A DNA stretch of 14,826 nucleotides from the NCBI GenBank assembly GCA_900555855.1, contig USML01000045.1, positions 1 through 14,826 on the forward strand. The letters run 5' to 3'. This DNA comes from an uncultured Eubacteriales bacterium (lineage in GTDB: Bacteria > Bacillota > Clostridia > Oscillospirales > Butyricicoccaceae). The notes below the pieces were generated by a model, which did not search any database, was not told where the DNA came from, and saw only the letters and a list, made by a program, of their open reading frames with translations. How positions within the stretch are numbered: position 1 is the first letter of the stretch; the number at the start of each line of letters is the position of its first letter. Position numbers and translations under genes: made by a program. Positions 1-7,377 of the stretch are shown here, in pieces.

Positions 1-53
1 TGTTAGGCACGCCGCCAGCGTTCGTCCTGAGCCAGGATCAAACTCTCTAAAAA
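1..53 (-). rRNA. rrs: 16S ribosomal RNA, 5' end (partial)
   Basis: Read on the minus strand, positions 46 to 27 give the universal 16S start AGAGTTTGATCCTGGCTCAG, followed by GACGAACGCTGGCGGCGTGC, the form typical of Firmicutes. In E. coli numbering that primer site begins at base 8, so the mature 5' end is placed near 53; it could be off by a few bases. Only about the first 53 bases are present and the gene runs out of the window to the left. The boundary matches the change from GC-rich rRNA to the A/T-rich leader at 47-60. Confidence 0.97.
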
Positions 54-241
54 ATAGTATCTAAAGTCCGGTCTCCCGAACCTCAAATCTCTTTAGAAAA
101 GCTCAAACTTGGCTTATCAATACTGTTTGAAAAATACTTCAAACTCAATTAATTTCAGGGTTCCTTGTTTTCATGGTGTTGTTTAATTTACAAAGTGCTT
201 GCCGCTCTTGACCCCGGTTTTCTGCCCGGTCTCTTGAGCGC
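54..241 (-). other. rRNA operon leader with boxB/boxA-like elements
   Basis: This is the transcribed spacer between the predicted start (about 241) and the 16S 5' end. Reading in transcription order, the RNA begins with a hairpin at 240-203 (outer arms CGCTC/GAGCG, inner arms GACC/GGTC). This is followed at 198-181 by GCACTTTGTAAATTAAAC, which resembles the boxA antitermination motif of Firmicutes rRNA leaders. A second short inverted repeat lies at 125-144 (GTTTGAA/TTCAAAC). The hairpin-then-boxA order is what is known for Nus-dependent rRNA antitermination; the function is inferred from position and motif, not from a database match. No convincing protein-coding gene lies here. Confidence 0.65.
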
Positions 242-247
242 TTTCTT

Positions 248-310
248 AGAATACCACACCCATCCCCCTTTGTCAACTCTTTTTTAGACTTTTTTTCGAC
301 TTTTTTCCGT
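248..310 (-). promoter_or_regulatory. rRNA operon promoter with UP-like element
   Basis: The minus strand shows a perfect -35 TTGACA (276-271), a 17-base spacer and a -10 TATTCT (253-248), placing the start near 241. Upstream, 277-310 reads as runs of A on the minus strand (three A tracts about 10 bases apart), like UP elements of rRNA promoters that contact the RNA polymerase alpha subunit. This is the only strong sigma-A promoter seen between the 16S gene and metK. Confidence 0.88.
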
Positions 311-379
311 TCCTTTCCTCTCCCGCCATATCTTGTGCCAAAGTCATCCCCGCCCCCACAAGCTGCTATCCGCCGCTGC

Positions 380-408
380 AAAAAAGCGCCGGGCAAAAAG
401 CCCGGCGC
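380..408 (-). terminator. Intrinsic terminator after metK
   Basis: On the minus strand a 9-bp perfect stem (GCGCCGGGC/GCCCGGCGC) with a TTTTT loop is followed by TTTTTT (385-380). It lies 17 bases past the metK stop codon and upstream of the rRNA promoter, so it insulates the rRNA operon from metK transcription. Confidence 0.92.
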
Positions 409-425
409 CCTGCGCGCTTCCGCGT

Positions 426-1613
426 TTATTTCAGATACTGCTTCAATGCTTCCACCCGGTCGCAGCGCTCCCAGCTCAGATCCAGATCCGGGCGGCCCAG
501 ATGACCGTAAGCCGCCACCTGCTGATAAATGGGCCGCAGCAGATCCAGCTGCTGGATCATGGCCGCAGGCCGCATATCAAACTGCTCCCGCACTACCTTG
601 GCCAGCTGCTCGTCGGAGCACTTTCCAGTGCCGTAGCTGTTGACGAAGACAGCCACCGGCTGCGCCACGCCGATGGCATAGGCCAGCTCCAGCTCGCACT
701 TGTCTGCCAGACCCGCCGCCACCAGATTCTTGGCAATGTAGCGGGCATAATAGGCCGCCGTCCGATCCACCTTGGTGGGATCCTTACCGGAAAATGCGCC
801 GCCGCCGTGGGCCGCATAGCCGCCATAGGTGTCCACGATGATCTTGCGGCCGGTAAGGCCGGAATCGCCCTGAGGCCCGCCGATGACGAATCGGCCGGTG
901 GGGTTCACCAGGATCCGGGTGTTTTTGTCCAGCAGACGGGAGGGCAGCGCCTTTTTGACCACTTCCTCAATGACCGCTTCCCGCACCCGCTCCAGCGAAG
1001 CCTCCGCCAGATGCTGGGTGGAAATGACCACGGTATCAAAGCGCTCGGGCTGACCGTTTTCATCATACTGAACGGTGACCTGGCTCTTGCCGTCGGGCAG
1101 CAGGAAGGGGACGCTTCCGTTTTTGCGGACCTCCGCCAGCTTGCGGGTCAGCTCATGCGCAAAGGTAATAGGCGCAGGCATCAGCTCGCGGGTCTCCCGG
1201 CAGGCATAGCCAAACATCATGCCCTGGTCGCCGGCGCCGATCAGGTCGAAGGCATCCTTGGCGCCCTCCCGATTTTCCAGCGCATTGTTCACGCCCATGG
1301 CGATATCCGGGCTCTGCTCATGGATGCTGGAAAGCACCGCGCAGGTCTTGTAATCAAAGCTGTCGCTGGAGCCGTCGTAGCCGATCTTTTTGACGGTATC
1401 CCGGACGATCTGCTGGATGTCCACATAGCAGCTGGTGGTCATCTCGCCCATGACCATCACCATGCCGGTGGTGGTGCAGGTCTCGCAGGCCACATGAGCT
1501 TTGGGATCCTGGGCCAGGACCGCATCCAAAACACCGTCGGATACCTGATCGCAGAGCTTATCGGGATGGCCCTCGGTAACGCTCTCAGAGGTAAAAAGCT
1601 TCTTCACAGACAT
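426..1613 (-). CDS. metK: S-adenosylmethionine synthetase
   Basis: MetK makes S-adenosylmethionine from methionine and ATP in the cytoplasm, releasing phosphate and pyrophosphate; it supplies the methyl donor for most methylations. The 395-residue product has the usual family length and three-part alpha/beta fold. Visible signatures are GHPDK at residues 15-19 (ATP/methionine site), GAGDQG at 126-131 and the glycine-rich GGGAFSGKD at 270-278. The ATG at 1613 is chosen because GAGGAA lies a few bases upstream and [19 protein letters not shown] is the expected N-terminus. A longer open frame to 1682 is rejected because it would translate the leader terminator. The gene is monocistronic, with its own promoter, riboswitch leader and terminator. 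Confidence 0.98.
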   Translation of the reverse strand: MSVKKLFTSESVTEGHPDKLCDQVSDGVLDAVLAQDPKAHVACETCTTTGMVMVMGEMTTSCYVDIQQIVRDTVKKIGYDGSSDSFDYKTCAVLSSIHEQSPDIAMGVNNALENREGAKDAFDLIGAGDQGMMFGYACRETRELMPAPITFAHELTRKLAEVRKNGSVPFLLPDGKSQVTVQYDENGQPERFDTVVISTQHLAEASLERVREAVIEEVVKKALPSRLLDKNTRILVNPTGRFVIGGPQGDSGLTGRKIIVDTYGGYAAHGGGAFSGKDPTKVDRTAAYYARYIAKNLVAAGLADKCELELAYAIGVAQPVAVFVNSYGTGKCSDEQLAKVVREQFDMRPAAMIQQLDLLRPIYQQVAAYGHLGRPDLDLSWERCDRVEALKQYLK

Positions 1614-1652
1614 ATTCGCTTCCTCATTTCTTTTGATTTGAGATAAGGAAAG

Positions 1653-1676
1653 AAAAAAGACTCCCGAAAAGGAGTC
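1653..1676 (-). terminator. Attenuator terminator in metK leader
   Basis: On the minus strand the stem GACTCC/GGGAGTC with a short loop is followed by six T residues (1658-1653), about 40 bases before the metK start. It therefore sits between promoter and gene. Its 5' arm includes CTCCTT (1674-1669), which can pair instead with AAGGAG at 1701-1696, the 3' side of the riboswitch P1 stem. This gives the mutually exclusive antiterminator expected of a metabolite OFF switch. Confidence 0.9.
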
Positions 1677-1695
1677 CTGCACGCACTACAAGCCG

Positions 1696-1790
1696 CTCCT
1701 TATCGTTGTTAGCGGAACCACCTGTACTCCTTCGAGCAGGTTGGTGTGCGGTCACTGAGCTAACTCTCTACCGCAGCTCTGGATAATGGC
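1696..1790 (-). promoter_or_regulatory. SAM-I-like riboswitch aptamer upstream of metK (divergent)
   Basis: The minus-strand leader can be laid onto the SAM-I fold. P1 is TTATC (in 1789-1782) with GATAAGG (1704-1698), and J1/2 has AGAG. P2a is GCGG (1774-1771) with CCGC (1751-1748), and P2b is GAG/CTC (1768-1757). Between them, AGTGA gives the three-base bulge plus GA of a kink-turn. J2/3 ends in CAACC. P3 is ACCAACCTG (1745-1737) with CAGGTGGT (1724-1717), followed by TTCC. Differences from classic SAM-I are the missing CCGGCAACC string and almost no P4 between TTCC and GATAAG. Placement before metK and the P1/antiterminator overlap support SAM control. The class assignment was made by eye; a SAM-I/SAM-IV variant is the best guess. 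Confidence 0.68.
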
Positions 1791-1819
1791 GTCTATTCTG
1801 TTTTCCGATCTCTGGCTGT

Positions 1820-1848
1820 AGTATATCAGAGCTTTTCACAAAAATCAA
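1820..1848 (-). promoter_or_regulatory. metK promoter
   Basis: On the minus strand, -35 TTGATT (1848-1843) and -10 TATACT (1825-1820) are separated by exactly 17 bases, predicting a start near 1813. The resulting leader of about 200 nt holds the riboswitch and its terminator before the metK ATG at 1613. Confidence 0.85.
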
Positions 1849-1883
1849 GTGTCTATTTTGTGAATATTTCCGGCTTTTCAGAG

Positions 1884-1911
1884 CCGGCGGCAGGAACTCG
1901 CCTGCCGCCGG
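1884..1911 (-). terminator. Hairpin after pheT, probable terminator
   Basis: A perfect 11-bp stem (CCGGCGGCAGG/CCTGCCGCCGG, 6-base loop) lies 37 bases after the pheT stop. On the minus strand it is followed by CTCTGAAAAG rather than a clean T run, and an overlapping second hairpin (CCGGCT/AGCCGG) can form next to it. Termination of pheST is likely from position, but the U-tract is weak. Confidence 0.6.
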
Positions 1912-1948
1912 TCTTATTGTTATGGCTTGTATTATTATATTGTGTCGC

Positions 1949-4363
1949 TCAGCGGATCTCCGCGCCCAGGCGGAACTTCAGATTGCCCAGGATCTTTTTC
2001 ATAAAGCGGTCCAGCTCCTCCGGCGTCAGCGCCTGATCCTCCGGCGCAAAGGCGATCTTGAAGGCCATGCTCTTCTTGCCCTCGCCCAGCTGCGCGCCCC
2101 GGTAGATGTCGAACAGCTCCACGCCGCAGACCTGCCTGCAGGCATTGCGGATCTCCGCCGTCAGCGCGCCGCAGGTCATTTCCTCATCCACCACCAGCGC
2201 CAGATCCCGGGTGACGGTGGGGAACTGAGAAAGCGGATGATAGCGCAGGCCCTCGGGCATCAGCGCCGCCAGACGGGGATAATCCAGCTCGCCCAGAAAG
2301 ATCTTGTGGTTGGACTTGCTGTCCTTGGGCAGCTTCAGCTCGGCGGAGACGCCGTTTGCCAGCTTGCCGAAGACGCCAACGCACTGCTCCTGGCAGTAGA
2401 TATAGGCCGCAATGCCGGGGTGCAGCCAGGAAACATCCTCCGCACGGGTATAATCAAACTGCAGGCCGAAGGCTCTGCCCAGCGCCTCCACCGCGCCCTT
2501 GACGGTGAAAAAGCTCTCGTTGTCGCCAAAGGCGGCAAAGCCCAGATGGAGCGTCTCCTCCGGCAGCTGCTTCAGGGGCTGCTCCTTCGGCCGGTATACC
2601 TTGGCCAGCTCAAAGATCCGGCCTGCGCCGTTGCCCTTCTTCAGGTTTTCCACCACCACATTCAGCAGCGACGGCGCCAGCAGCGGCCGCATGATGGTCA
2701 GGTTGGAGGACAGCGGATTCAGCAGCCGGATCACATTACGCTCCGGCGCGTCCTCCGGCAGCTGCAGGCCGTCCAGCTCCGCATCGGAATAAAACGCCAG
2801 CGTGATGGCCTCATAAAAGCCCTGGGCGCACATTTCCCGCTTGAGCTTGGCCTGCTGCCGCTGATCCCGGGTCAGGCCACCGGTGGTCACCTGGGCAGAC
2901 TTCAGGAAGGTGGGGACGATATGGCCGTAGCCATATTCCCGGATGACCTCCTCCGCCAGATCCGGCTCGCCGATCTCGATGTCCTCTCTCCAGCGGGGGG
3001 CCGTGACCTGCAGACGGTCGCCGTCGCGGACCGTTTCAAAGCTCAGCCGCCGCAGGATGCTCAGGATCTCCTCCGCGGGGACCTGAATGCCCAGCACCCG
3101 GTTGATGCCGCTGATGGTGGCTTCAAAGCGCTTGCCCTCCCGGGGCGCGCCGGCGGAGCAGTCAAAGGCGCTGGCGGTGATCTCGCCGCAGCCCAGCTCC
3201 TGGATCAGATGGAGCGCCCGGGCCATGCCCAGCTCCGTGGTATATTCGGAGATGCCCTTTTCGTAGTGGCTGGAGGCGTCGGTATTCTGCCCCAGACTGC
3301 GGGCCGTCCGGCGGATGTTGTCCCGCATGAACTTGGCGGATTCAAACAGAAGCTGGGTGGTCTTTTCCGTGATCTCGCTGTTCAGGCCGCCCATGACGCC
3401 GGCCAGCGCCACCGGCTTGCTGCCGTCGCAGATCACCAGATTGTTTTCCGTCAGGCGGAATTCCTTGCCGTCCAGCGTAGTAATGGTCTCCTCCGGGGCC
3501 GCCCGGCGGACGATGATCTGGCGGCTCTCCAGCGTGTCCATGTCAAAGGCGTGCATGGGCTGGCCGATCTCCAGCATCACATAGTTGGTGATATCCACCA
3601 CATTGGAAATGCTGCGCAGGCCGCACAGCGCCAGCTGCCGCCGCATCCACCGGGGCGACTGGCCCGGGGTGATATTGCGCACATAGTGCCCCAGATACCG
3701 GGGACAAAGCTCCGGCGCCTCCACCCGGATGCTCAGATCAGGGTCGGTATATTCACTCTGGGCATAATCTGTGGCGGGCATGTTCAGGGGCTTGTCCAGC
3801 GCGGCGGCCACCTCCCGGGCGATGCCCAGAACAGACTGGCAGTCCGGCCGGTTGGCGGTGATGGAGATATCAAAGAGATAATCGTCCAGCCCCGTGACCT
3901 TGCAGATGTCCGTGCCGGGGACGGTGTCTGCGGGCAGATCCAGCAGCCCGTAGACCTCCGCGCCGGGATACAGGTCGTCGTTGAGCCCCAGCTCCTGACC
4001 GGAGCAAAGCATGCCGTCGGAGGCCTGGCCCCGCATGGGCTTTGCCTTGATGGTGATGCCGCCGGGCAGGGTGGCGCCGTCCAGAGCGGCGGGCGTATGC
4101 ATGCCGGCGTAAACATTGGGCGCGCCGGTGACGATCTGGATGTCCCGGCCGTATTCGCCGCAGTCTACCTTGCAGACGAACAGATGGGTGCCCTCCATGG
4201 GCGTGCATTCCTTCACCTCGCCCACCACCACGCGATGGATGCCGGCGGAAAGGTCAATGAGCTCCTCCACCTCGAAGCCGCAGTCAAAGAGCCTTGTCTC
4301 CAGCTCCTGGGCGGAAATGTCGATGTCCACATATTGCTTGAGCCAGCTGAACGGTACTTTCAT
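1949..4363 (-). CDS. pheT: Phenylalanyl-tRNA synthetase beta subunit
   Basis: The beta subunit of the alpha2-beta2 enzyme that charges tRNA-Phe; it binds the tRNA and edits mischarged Tyr-tRNA-Phe. The 804 residues are the full bacterial length. From the N-terminus there is an EMAP/OB-fold tRNA-binding domain (about 40-155), a B3/4 editing domain (about 205-385, with NVVDITNYVMLEIGQPMHAF), a B5 domain (about 405-475), the catalytic-like core, and a C-terminal ferredoxin-fold anticodon-binding domain (about 706-804, FPTVTRDLALVV). The ATG at 4363 has GGAGGGG just upstream, overlapping the pheS stop region. Only 13 bases separate the two genes, so they are co-transcribed and probably translationally coupled. 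Confidence 0.98.
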   Translation of the reverse strand: MKVPFSWLKQYVDIDISAQELETRLFDCGFEVEELIDLSAGIHRVVVGEVKECTPMEGTHLFVCKVDCGEYGRDIQIVTGAPNVYAGMHTPAALDGATLPGGITIKAKPMRGQASDGMLCSGQELGLNDDLYPGAEVYGLLDLPADTVPGTDICKVTGLDDYLFDISITANRPDCQSVLGIAREVAAALDKPLNMPATDYAQSEYTDPDLSIRVEAPELCPRYLGHYVRNITPGQSPRWMRRQLALCGLRSISNVVDITNYVMLEIGQPMHAFDMDTLESRQIIVRRAAPEETITTLDGKEFRLTENNLVICDGSKPVALAGVMGGLNSEITEKTTQLLFESAKFMRDNIRRTARSLGQNTDASSHYEKGISEYTTELGMARALHLIQELGCGEITASAFDCSAGAPREGKRFEATISGINRVLGIQVPAEEILSILRRLSFETVRDGDRLQVTAPRWREDIEIGEPDLAEEVIREYGYGHIVPTFLKSAQVTTGGLTRDQRQQAKLKREMCAQGFYEAITLAFYSDAELDGLQLPEDAPERNVIRLLNPLSSNLTIMRPLLAPSLLNVVVENLKKGNGAGRIFELAKVYRPKEQPLKQLPEETLHLGFAAFGDNESFFTVKGAVEALGRAFGLQFDYTRAEDVSWLHPGIAAYIYCQEQCVGVFGKLANGVSAELKLPKDSKSNHKIFLGELDYPRLAALMPEGLRYHPLSQFPTVTRDLALVVDEEMTCGALTAEIRNACRQVCGVELFDIYRGAQLGEGKKSMAFKIAFAPEDQALTPEELDRFMKKILGNLKFRLGAEIR

Positions 4364-4376
4364 GGCTTTCCCCTCC

Positions 4377-5399
4377 TTAACCCTTGAACTGTTCGAGGAA
4401 CCGCAGGTCGTTCTCGAACATCAGACCGATGTTGTTGATGCCGTATTTCAGCATGGCGATGCGCTCCAGACCGATGCCGAAGGCAAAGCCGGAATAGACG
4501 GAGGGGTCGATGCCGCAGTTTTCCAGAACGCTGCGATGGACCACGCCGGCGCCCAGCACCTCGATCCAGCCGGTGTGCTTGCACAGGGAACAGCCCTTGC
4601 CGCCGCACGCAAAGCAGCTCACATCCACCTCCACGCTGGGCTCGGTAAAGGGGAAATAGGAGGGCCGCAGCCGGGTCTTCACCTCCGGGCCGAACAGCGC
4701 CTGAACGAACCGGTCCAGCATGCCCTGCAGGTCGCAGAGGGTAATGCCCCTGTCCACCACAAGGCCCTCCATCTGATGGAACATGGGAGAGTGGGTGGCG
4801 TCGCTGTCGGAGCGGAAGACCCGCCCCGGCGAAAGCACCTTGATGGGCGGCTTTTCCCGATCCATAACGCGGATCTGGCCGCCGCTGGTCTGGGTGCGCA
4901 GGACGATGTCCTCCGCCACATAGAAGGTATCCTGCATATCTCTGGCCGGATGATTCTTCGGCACATTCAGCCGGGTGAAATTGTGCTCGTCGTCTTCGAT
5001 CTCCGGCCCCTCAAAGATCTCGAAGCCCATGCCGGAAAACACATCGATGATCTCGTTTTTGATCCGCGTGATGGGGTGCAGCCCGCCGGTGGTCCGGGGA
5101 ACGCCGGGAAGGGTGATGTCCACGGCCTCCGCCTTGTTGCGGGCCGCCAGCTCCGCCGCCTCGATCTGCGCGGAAAGGGACTGATATTTGTCCTCCGCCC
5201 AGACCTTGAACTCATTGATGACCTTGCCCGCCGCCGGACGCTCCTCCTTGGAGACGGCGCCCAGACCCTTCATCAGGCCGGCCACCGCGCCCTTTTTGCC
5301 CAGATAGCTCTGCCAGAGCTCTGCCAGCTCCTCCCGGGAATGGACCGCTCCCAGGGCCGTCTCCAGCTGCTGCCGGAGGGCCTTGATCTTTTCTTCCAT
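4377..5399 (-). CDS. pheS: Phenylalanyl-tRNA synthetase alpha subunit
   Basis: The catalytic alpha subunit of PheRS, which activates phenylalanine and transfers it to tRNA-Phe. The 340 residues match the family. An N-terminal coiled-coil arm (about 1-90) precedes a class II synthetase core. Motif 2 is FRSDSDATHSPMFHQMEG at 195-212, the substrate-site string FPFTEPSVEV is at 249-258, and motif 3 is FGIGLERIAML at 307-317. Four cysteines at 262, 265, 270 and 273, before KHTGW, are the common bacterial PheS cysteine cluster. The ATG at 5399 has GAGGTG a few bases upstream. It is the first gene of pheST and lies directly behind a T-box leader. Confidence 0.98.
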   Translation of the reverse strand: MEEKIKALRQQLETALGAVHSREELAELWQSYLGKKGAVAGLMKGLGAVSKEERPAAGKVINEFKVWAEDKYQSLSAQIEAAELAARNKAEAVDITLPGVPRTTGGLHPITRIKNEIIDVFSGMGFEIFEGPEIEDDEHNFTRLNVPKNHPARDMQDTFYVAEDIVLRTQTSGGQIRVMDREKPPIKVLSPGRVFRSDSDATHSPMFHQMEGLVVDRGITLCDLQGMLDRFVQALFGPEVKTRLRPSYFPFTEPSVEVDVSCFACGGKGCSLCKHTGWIEVLGAGVVHRSVLENCGIDPSVYSGFAFGIGLERIAMLKYGINNIGLMFENDLRFLEQFKG

Positions 5400-5431
5400 A
5401 ATGCACCTCGTTTATGATGATTTTTGAGACC

Positions 5432-5474
5432 AAAATAAAAAAGCAGCCCCGTCCCACCGCTGGGACGAAGCTGC
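5432..5474 (-). terminator. T-box attenuator terminator of pheST
   Basis: On the minus strand a 14-bp stem (5474-5461 with 5456-5443, loop GCGG) is followed by TTTTTTATTTT. Its 5' arm contains CGTCCCA, which is also the partner of the T-box antiterminator, so the two structures exclude each other. Confidence 0.93.
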
Positions 5475-5735
5475 ATCGCTCCGTGGTACCACCCAGATTC
5501 CGCCCGGCCATCCCTGCGGAAAGGGCCGGAGCAGCGCTCTGCCTGCCGGTAACGGGGCAAACCGTCCTTCGCTACTGAGGCTCATGCCCTTTGGCGCAGG
5601 AAGCTCGGGAGGGAATTTCCGCAGATCCGTTCGGAGGGCCTTTCAGCCGGCGAGCCCTCTCTCTTGCGCGCCGCCCGCAGGCGGCAGACCCGGATGTCTG
5701 CGCACTGTCTCCGTCAATGCTTTTATCCGATTCAT
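5443..5735 (-). promoter_or_regulatory. T-box leader (tRNA-Phe sensing) of pheST
   Basis: On the minus strand the T-box core CTGGG-TGGTACC-ACG (about 5496-5482) can pair with CGTCCCAG downstream (CTGGG/CCCAG and ACG/CGT), leaving the seven-base bulge TGGTACC at 5491-5485. TGGT can pair with the free ACCA end of uncharged tRNA, and the T agrees with discriminator base A. Upstream are AGAGAGAGGG, a GCTGAAAGGCC apical segment and AAATTCCCTCCCGAG. In this last string TTC at 5615-5613 is the likely Phe specifier. Known logic: uncharged tRNA-Phe stabilises the antiterminator and turns on pheST. The exact 5' limit and specifier choice are inferred. Confidence 0.92.
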
Positions 5736-5746
5736 TCTGATGCCTT

Positions 5747-5775
5747 ATGATAGCACAGCCGCCGCCATTCGTCAA
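5747..5775 (-). promoter_or_regulatory. pheST promoter
   Basis: On the minus strand, -35 TTGACG (5775-5770), a 17-base spacer and -10 TATCAT (5752-5747) predict a start near 5740. This gives a leader of about 340 nt, normal for a T-box. Confidence 0.85.
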
Positions 5776-5810
5776 GCAAAACCGCCGTTTCCTCCCCGAA
5801 AGCGAGAACA

Positions 5811-5831
5811 GGAGACGCAAAATGCGTCTCC
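5811..5831 (-). terminator. Hairpin after spore-protein gene
   Basis: A perfect 9-bp stem (GGAGACGCA/TGCGTCTCC, 3-base loop) lies about 30 bases past the spore-protein stop. The following minus-strand sequence, TGTTCTCGCTTTC, is only moderately T-rich, so it is a probable rather than certain terminator. Confidence 0.65.
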
Positions 5832-5861
5832 CGATCCTCGAAAGCGGGTCTCCCCGTCAGA

Positions 5862-6053
5862 TTACAGATTTTCCTCGGCCTGCTTGATCATCTTGCGGAC
5901 CATCTCGCCGCCGATGCTGCCGGCCTGCCTGGAGGTCAGGTCGCCATTATAGCCTTCCTTCAGATTGACGCCGACTTCGCGAGCAGTCTCCATTTTGAAC
6001 TGATGCATCGCTTCCTTGGCGTTGGAGGACAGGTTAGACTTGTTATTCGTCAT
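5862..6053 (-). CDS. Alpha/beta-type small acid-soluble spore protein
   Basis: A 63-residue DNA-binding spore protein. The family coats spore DNA in the forespore, holding it in an A-like form that resists UV, heat and oxidation, and is digested by the Gpr protease on germination. The seen features are the typical family length, METAREVGVNL (the region around the Gpr cleavage motif) and the conserved C-terminal block LTSRQAGSIGGEMVRKMI at about 39-56. The ATG at 6053 is preceded by AAAGGAG at good distance; upstream in-frame codons are low-complexity arginine-rich and not real protein. No partner gene is evident. Expression should be forespore-specific, given the sigma-G-like promoter. The gene shows that the organism's lineage sporulates. 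Confidence 0.95.
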   Translation of the reverse strand: MTNNKSNLSSNAKEAMHQFKMETAREVGVNLKEGYNGDLTSRQAGSIGGEMVRKMIKQAEENL

Positions 6054-6085
6054 GGTCGTTTCTCCTTTCTTTCGGATTACGACCA

Positions 6086-6115
6086 TAGTTTGAGCCGCCG
6101 CGCGGCAAATATTCC
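6086..6115 (-). promoter_or_regulatory. Putative sigma-G promoter of the spore-protein gene
   Basis: On the minus strand GGAATA (6115-6110) and CAAACTA (6092-6086) are 17 bases apart. The known forespore sigma-G consensus is close to TGAATA and CATACTA, so the match is 5 of 6 and 6 of 7. It lies about 33 bases before the start codon. No sigma-A promoter is seen here. Confidence 0.7.
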
Positions 6116-6144
6116 GGTAATTTCTTCCTGCGGGCCGTTTGCGT

Positions 6145-7311
6145 TTATTTTTCCGTCTCCGGCGTTTTTTCGCGGAAAAACGCCCGGATCTCCGCCTCCG
6201 TGCAGGCGGCGCTGCCCTGGGCAAAGCCGTCCCTGCCGCCGCCCCGGCCATGCAGCGCCTGATTCATCTCCTTCACCAGCGCCCGGATGTCCTGTCCCGG
6301 ATGGATGAGCGCATATTGATAGCTGCCCTCCGTTCCCGCAAAGACGGCGCAGCGCCCGCAGGCGGTCCGGGTCAGGGCGTCACACAGGCGGCGGACGCCG
6401 TCGCCCCGCAGCGCCCCCCGCACCAGCACAACATCCCGTTCTCCCCGGTGCTCCTCCGCCAGGCGAAGAAACTGCTCCTCCTCCAAATGAGCCAGCTGCT
6501 CCCGCGTCTCCGCCAGCTCCTGCCGCAGGCGCTCCACGGCGGCGGCAGTCTTTTCCGGCTTTGCGGAAAGCGCCTGTCCCACCTGCCGGTTCTGCTCCCA
6601 GCTGCCGCTGAGGGCGTCCAGCGCGCGCTGTCCGCACAAAAGCTCCAGCCGCACGCCGTCGCGGAACCGCTGACAGCTGAGGAGCTTGACCAGCCCCACC
6701 TGTCCGCTGCTTTTCACATGAGTGCCGCAGCAGGCGCACAGATCTGCGCCGGGAAAGCCCGTCAGCCGCACCGGCCCCTCCAGCGCCTTTTTGCTGCGGT
6801 AGGCGATGGAGGCCAGCGCTTCCCGGTCGGGCCAGGTGATCTCGATGGGATGATCCTCCCAGAGATAACGGTTCGCCCGTGCCTCCACCTCCAGCACCTG
6901 CTCCCAGGTCAGCGGTGCATTGTAATCGATGGTGACCACGCTCTCGCCCATGTGGAAGCCCACATTATCGCAATGAAAGGTCTCGCAAAGCATGCCGGAG
7001 ACGATATGCTCGCCGGAATGCTGCTGCATATGGTCAAAGCGCCGGGCCCAATCCAGCGTGCCCTCCACCGTCTCGCCCTCCGGCAGCGGCCGGTCGCAGG
7101 TGTGGACGATCTGCCCCTCCCGCTCGTGCACATCCAGCACGCGGGCCGGCCCCAGCGTTCCATGATCGGCAGGCTGTCCGCCGCCCTCGGGATAAAAGGC
7201 AGTCCGGTCCAGCACCACAAGATACTGCCCCTTGTGCTCCCGGCAGGTCTCCACCCGGCCGGTAAAGTGCTTCATAAAAGCATCCTCATAATAAAGCTTG
7301 ACGGTCTCCAT
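6145..7311 (-). CDS. AlaX-type alanyl-tRNA editing protein (long form, DHHA1)
   Basis: A free-standing relative of the AlaRS editing half; such proteins hydrolyse Ser- or Gly-mischarged tRNA-Ala. The 388 residues hold an N-terminal beta-barrel (about 1-90, with AFYPEGGGQPADHG at 38-51) and the zinc-binding editing domain: HxxxH at H98/H102 and CxxxH at C194/H198, in CACCGTHV. A coiled-coil linker (about 255-290) and a C-terminal DHHA1 domain ending in GRGGGRDGFAQGSA (355-368) follow. All four metal ligands are present, so it should be active. The ATG at 7311 is chosen because family homology starts at METVKLYYEDAF and AGGAG lies upstream; codons before it are intergenic. It has its own promoter. 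Substrate preference cannot be told from sequence. Confidence 0.93.
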   Translation of the reverse strand: METVKLYYEDAFMKHFTGRVETCREHKGQYLVVLDRTAFYPEGGGQPADHGTLGPARVLDVHEREGQIVHTCDRPLPEGETVEGTLDWARRFDHMQQHSGEHIVSGMLCETFHCDNVGFHMGESVVTIDYNAPLTWEQVLEVEARANRYLWEDHPIEITWPDREALASIAYRSKKALEGPVRLTGFPGADLCACCGTHVKSSGQVGLVKLLSCQRFRDGVRLELLCGQRALDALSGSWEQNRQVGQALSAKPEKTAAAVERLRQELAETREQLAHLEEEQFLRLAEEHRGERDVVLVRGALRGDGVRRLCDALTRTACGRCAVFAGTEGSYQYALIHPGQDIRALVKEMNQALHGRGGGRDGFAQGSAACTEAEIRAFFREKTPETEK

Positions 7312-7347
7312 CGCACCCCGCGCTCCTTTTTCTGTTTTCTGCTTTTC

Positions 7348-7376
7348 ATGATACCTCATTCGCCGGAAAAAGGCAA
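7348..7376 (-). promoter_or_regulatory. Promoter of the alanyl-tRNA editing gene
   Basis: On the minus strand, -35 TTGCCT (7376-7371), a 17-base spacer and -10 TATCAT (7353-7348) fit a sigma-A promoter. The -35 abuts the T tract of the copper-operon terminator. Confidence 0.8.
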
Positions 7377-7377
7377 G

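Noticed and set aside
333..1646. Open frame of 437 codons on the plus strand
   Set aside because: Antisense to metK, crosses the metK terminator, and has no ribosome-binding site or recognisable domain.
1750..1775. TTAGCTCAGT in the metK leader resembles a tRNA D-arm
   Set aside because: No acceptor stem, anticodon arm or TTC arm can be formed around it; it falls inside P2 of the riboswitch.
1653..1790. metK leader as a T-box
   Set aside because: CAGGTGGTTCCGC looks slightly like a T-box, but the bulge partner helices cannot be formed as they can in the pheST leader, and there is no stem I specifier pattern.
1922..4387. Long open frame of about 820 codons on the plus strand
   Set aside because: It is the antisense shadow of pheT, a clear full-length gene; its translation is low-complexity and matches no family I know. 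GC-rich codon use opens such mirror frames.
5584..5952. Plus-strand open frame across the pheS leader
   Set aside because: It covers the T-box RNA and part of the spore-protein gene in antisense; composition is proline/arginine rich and not protein-like.
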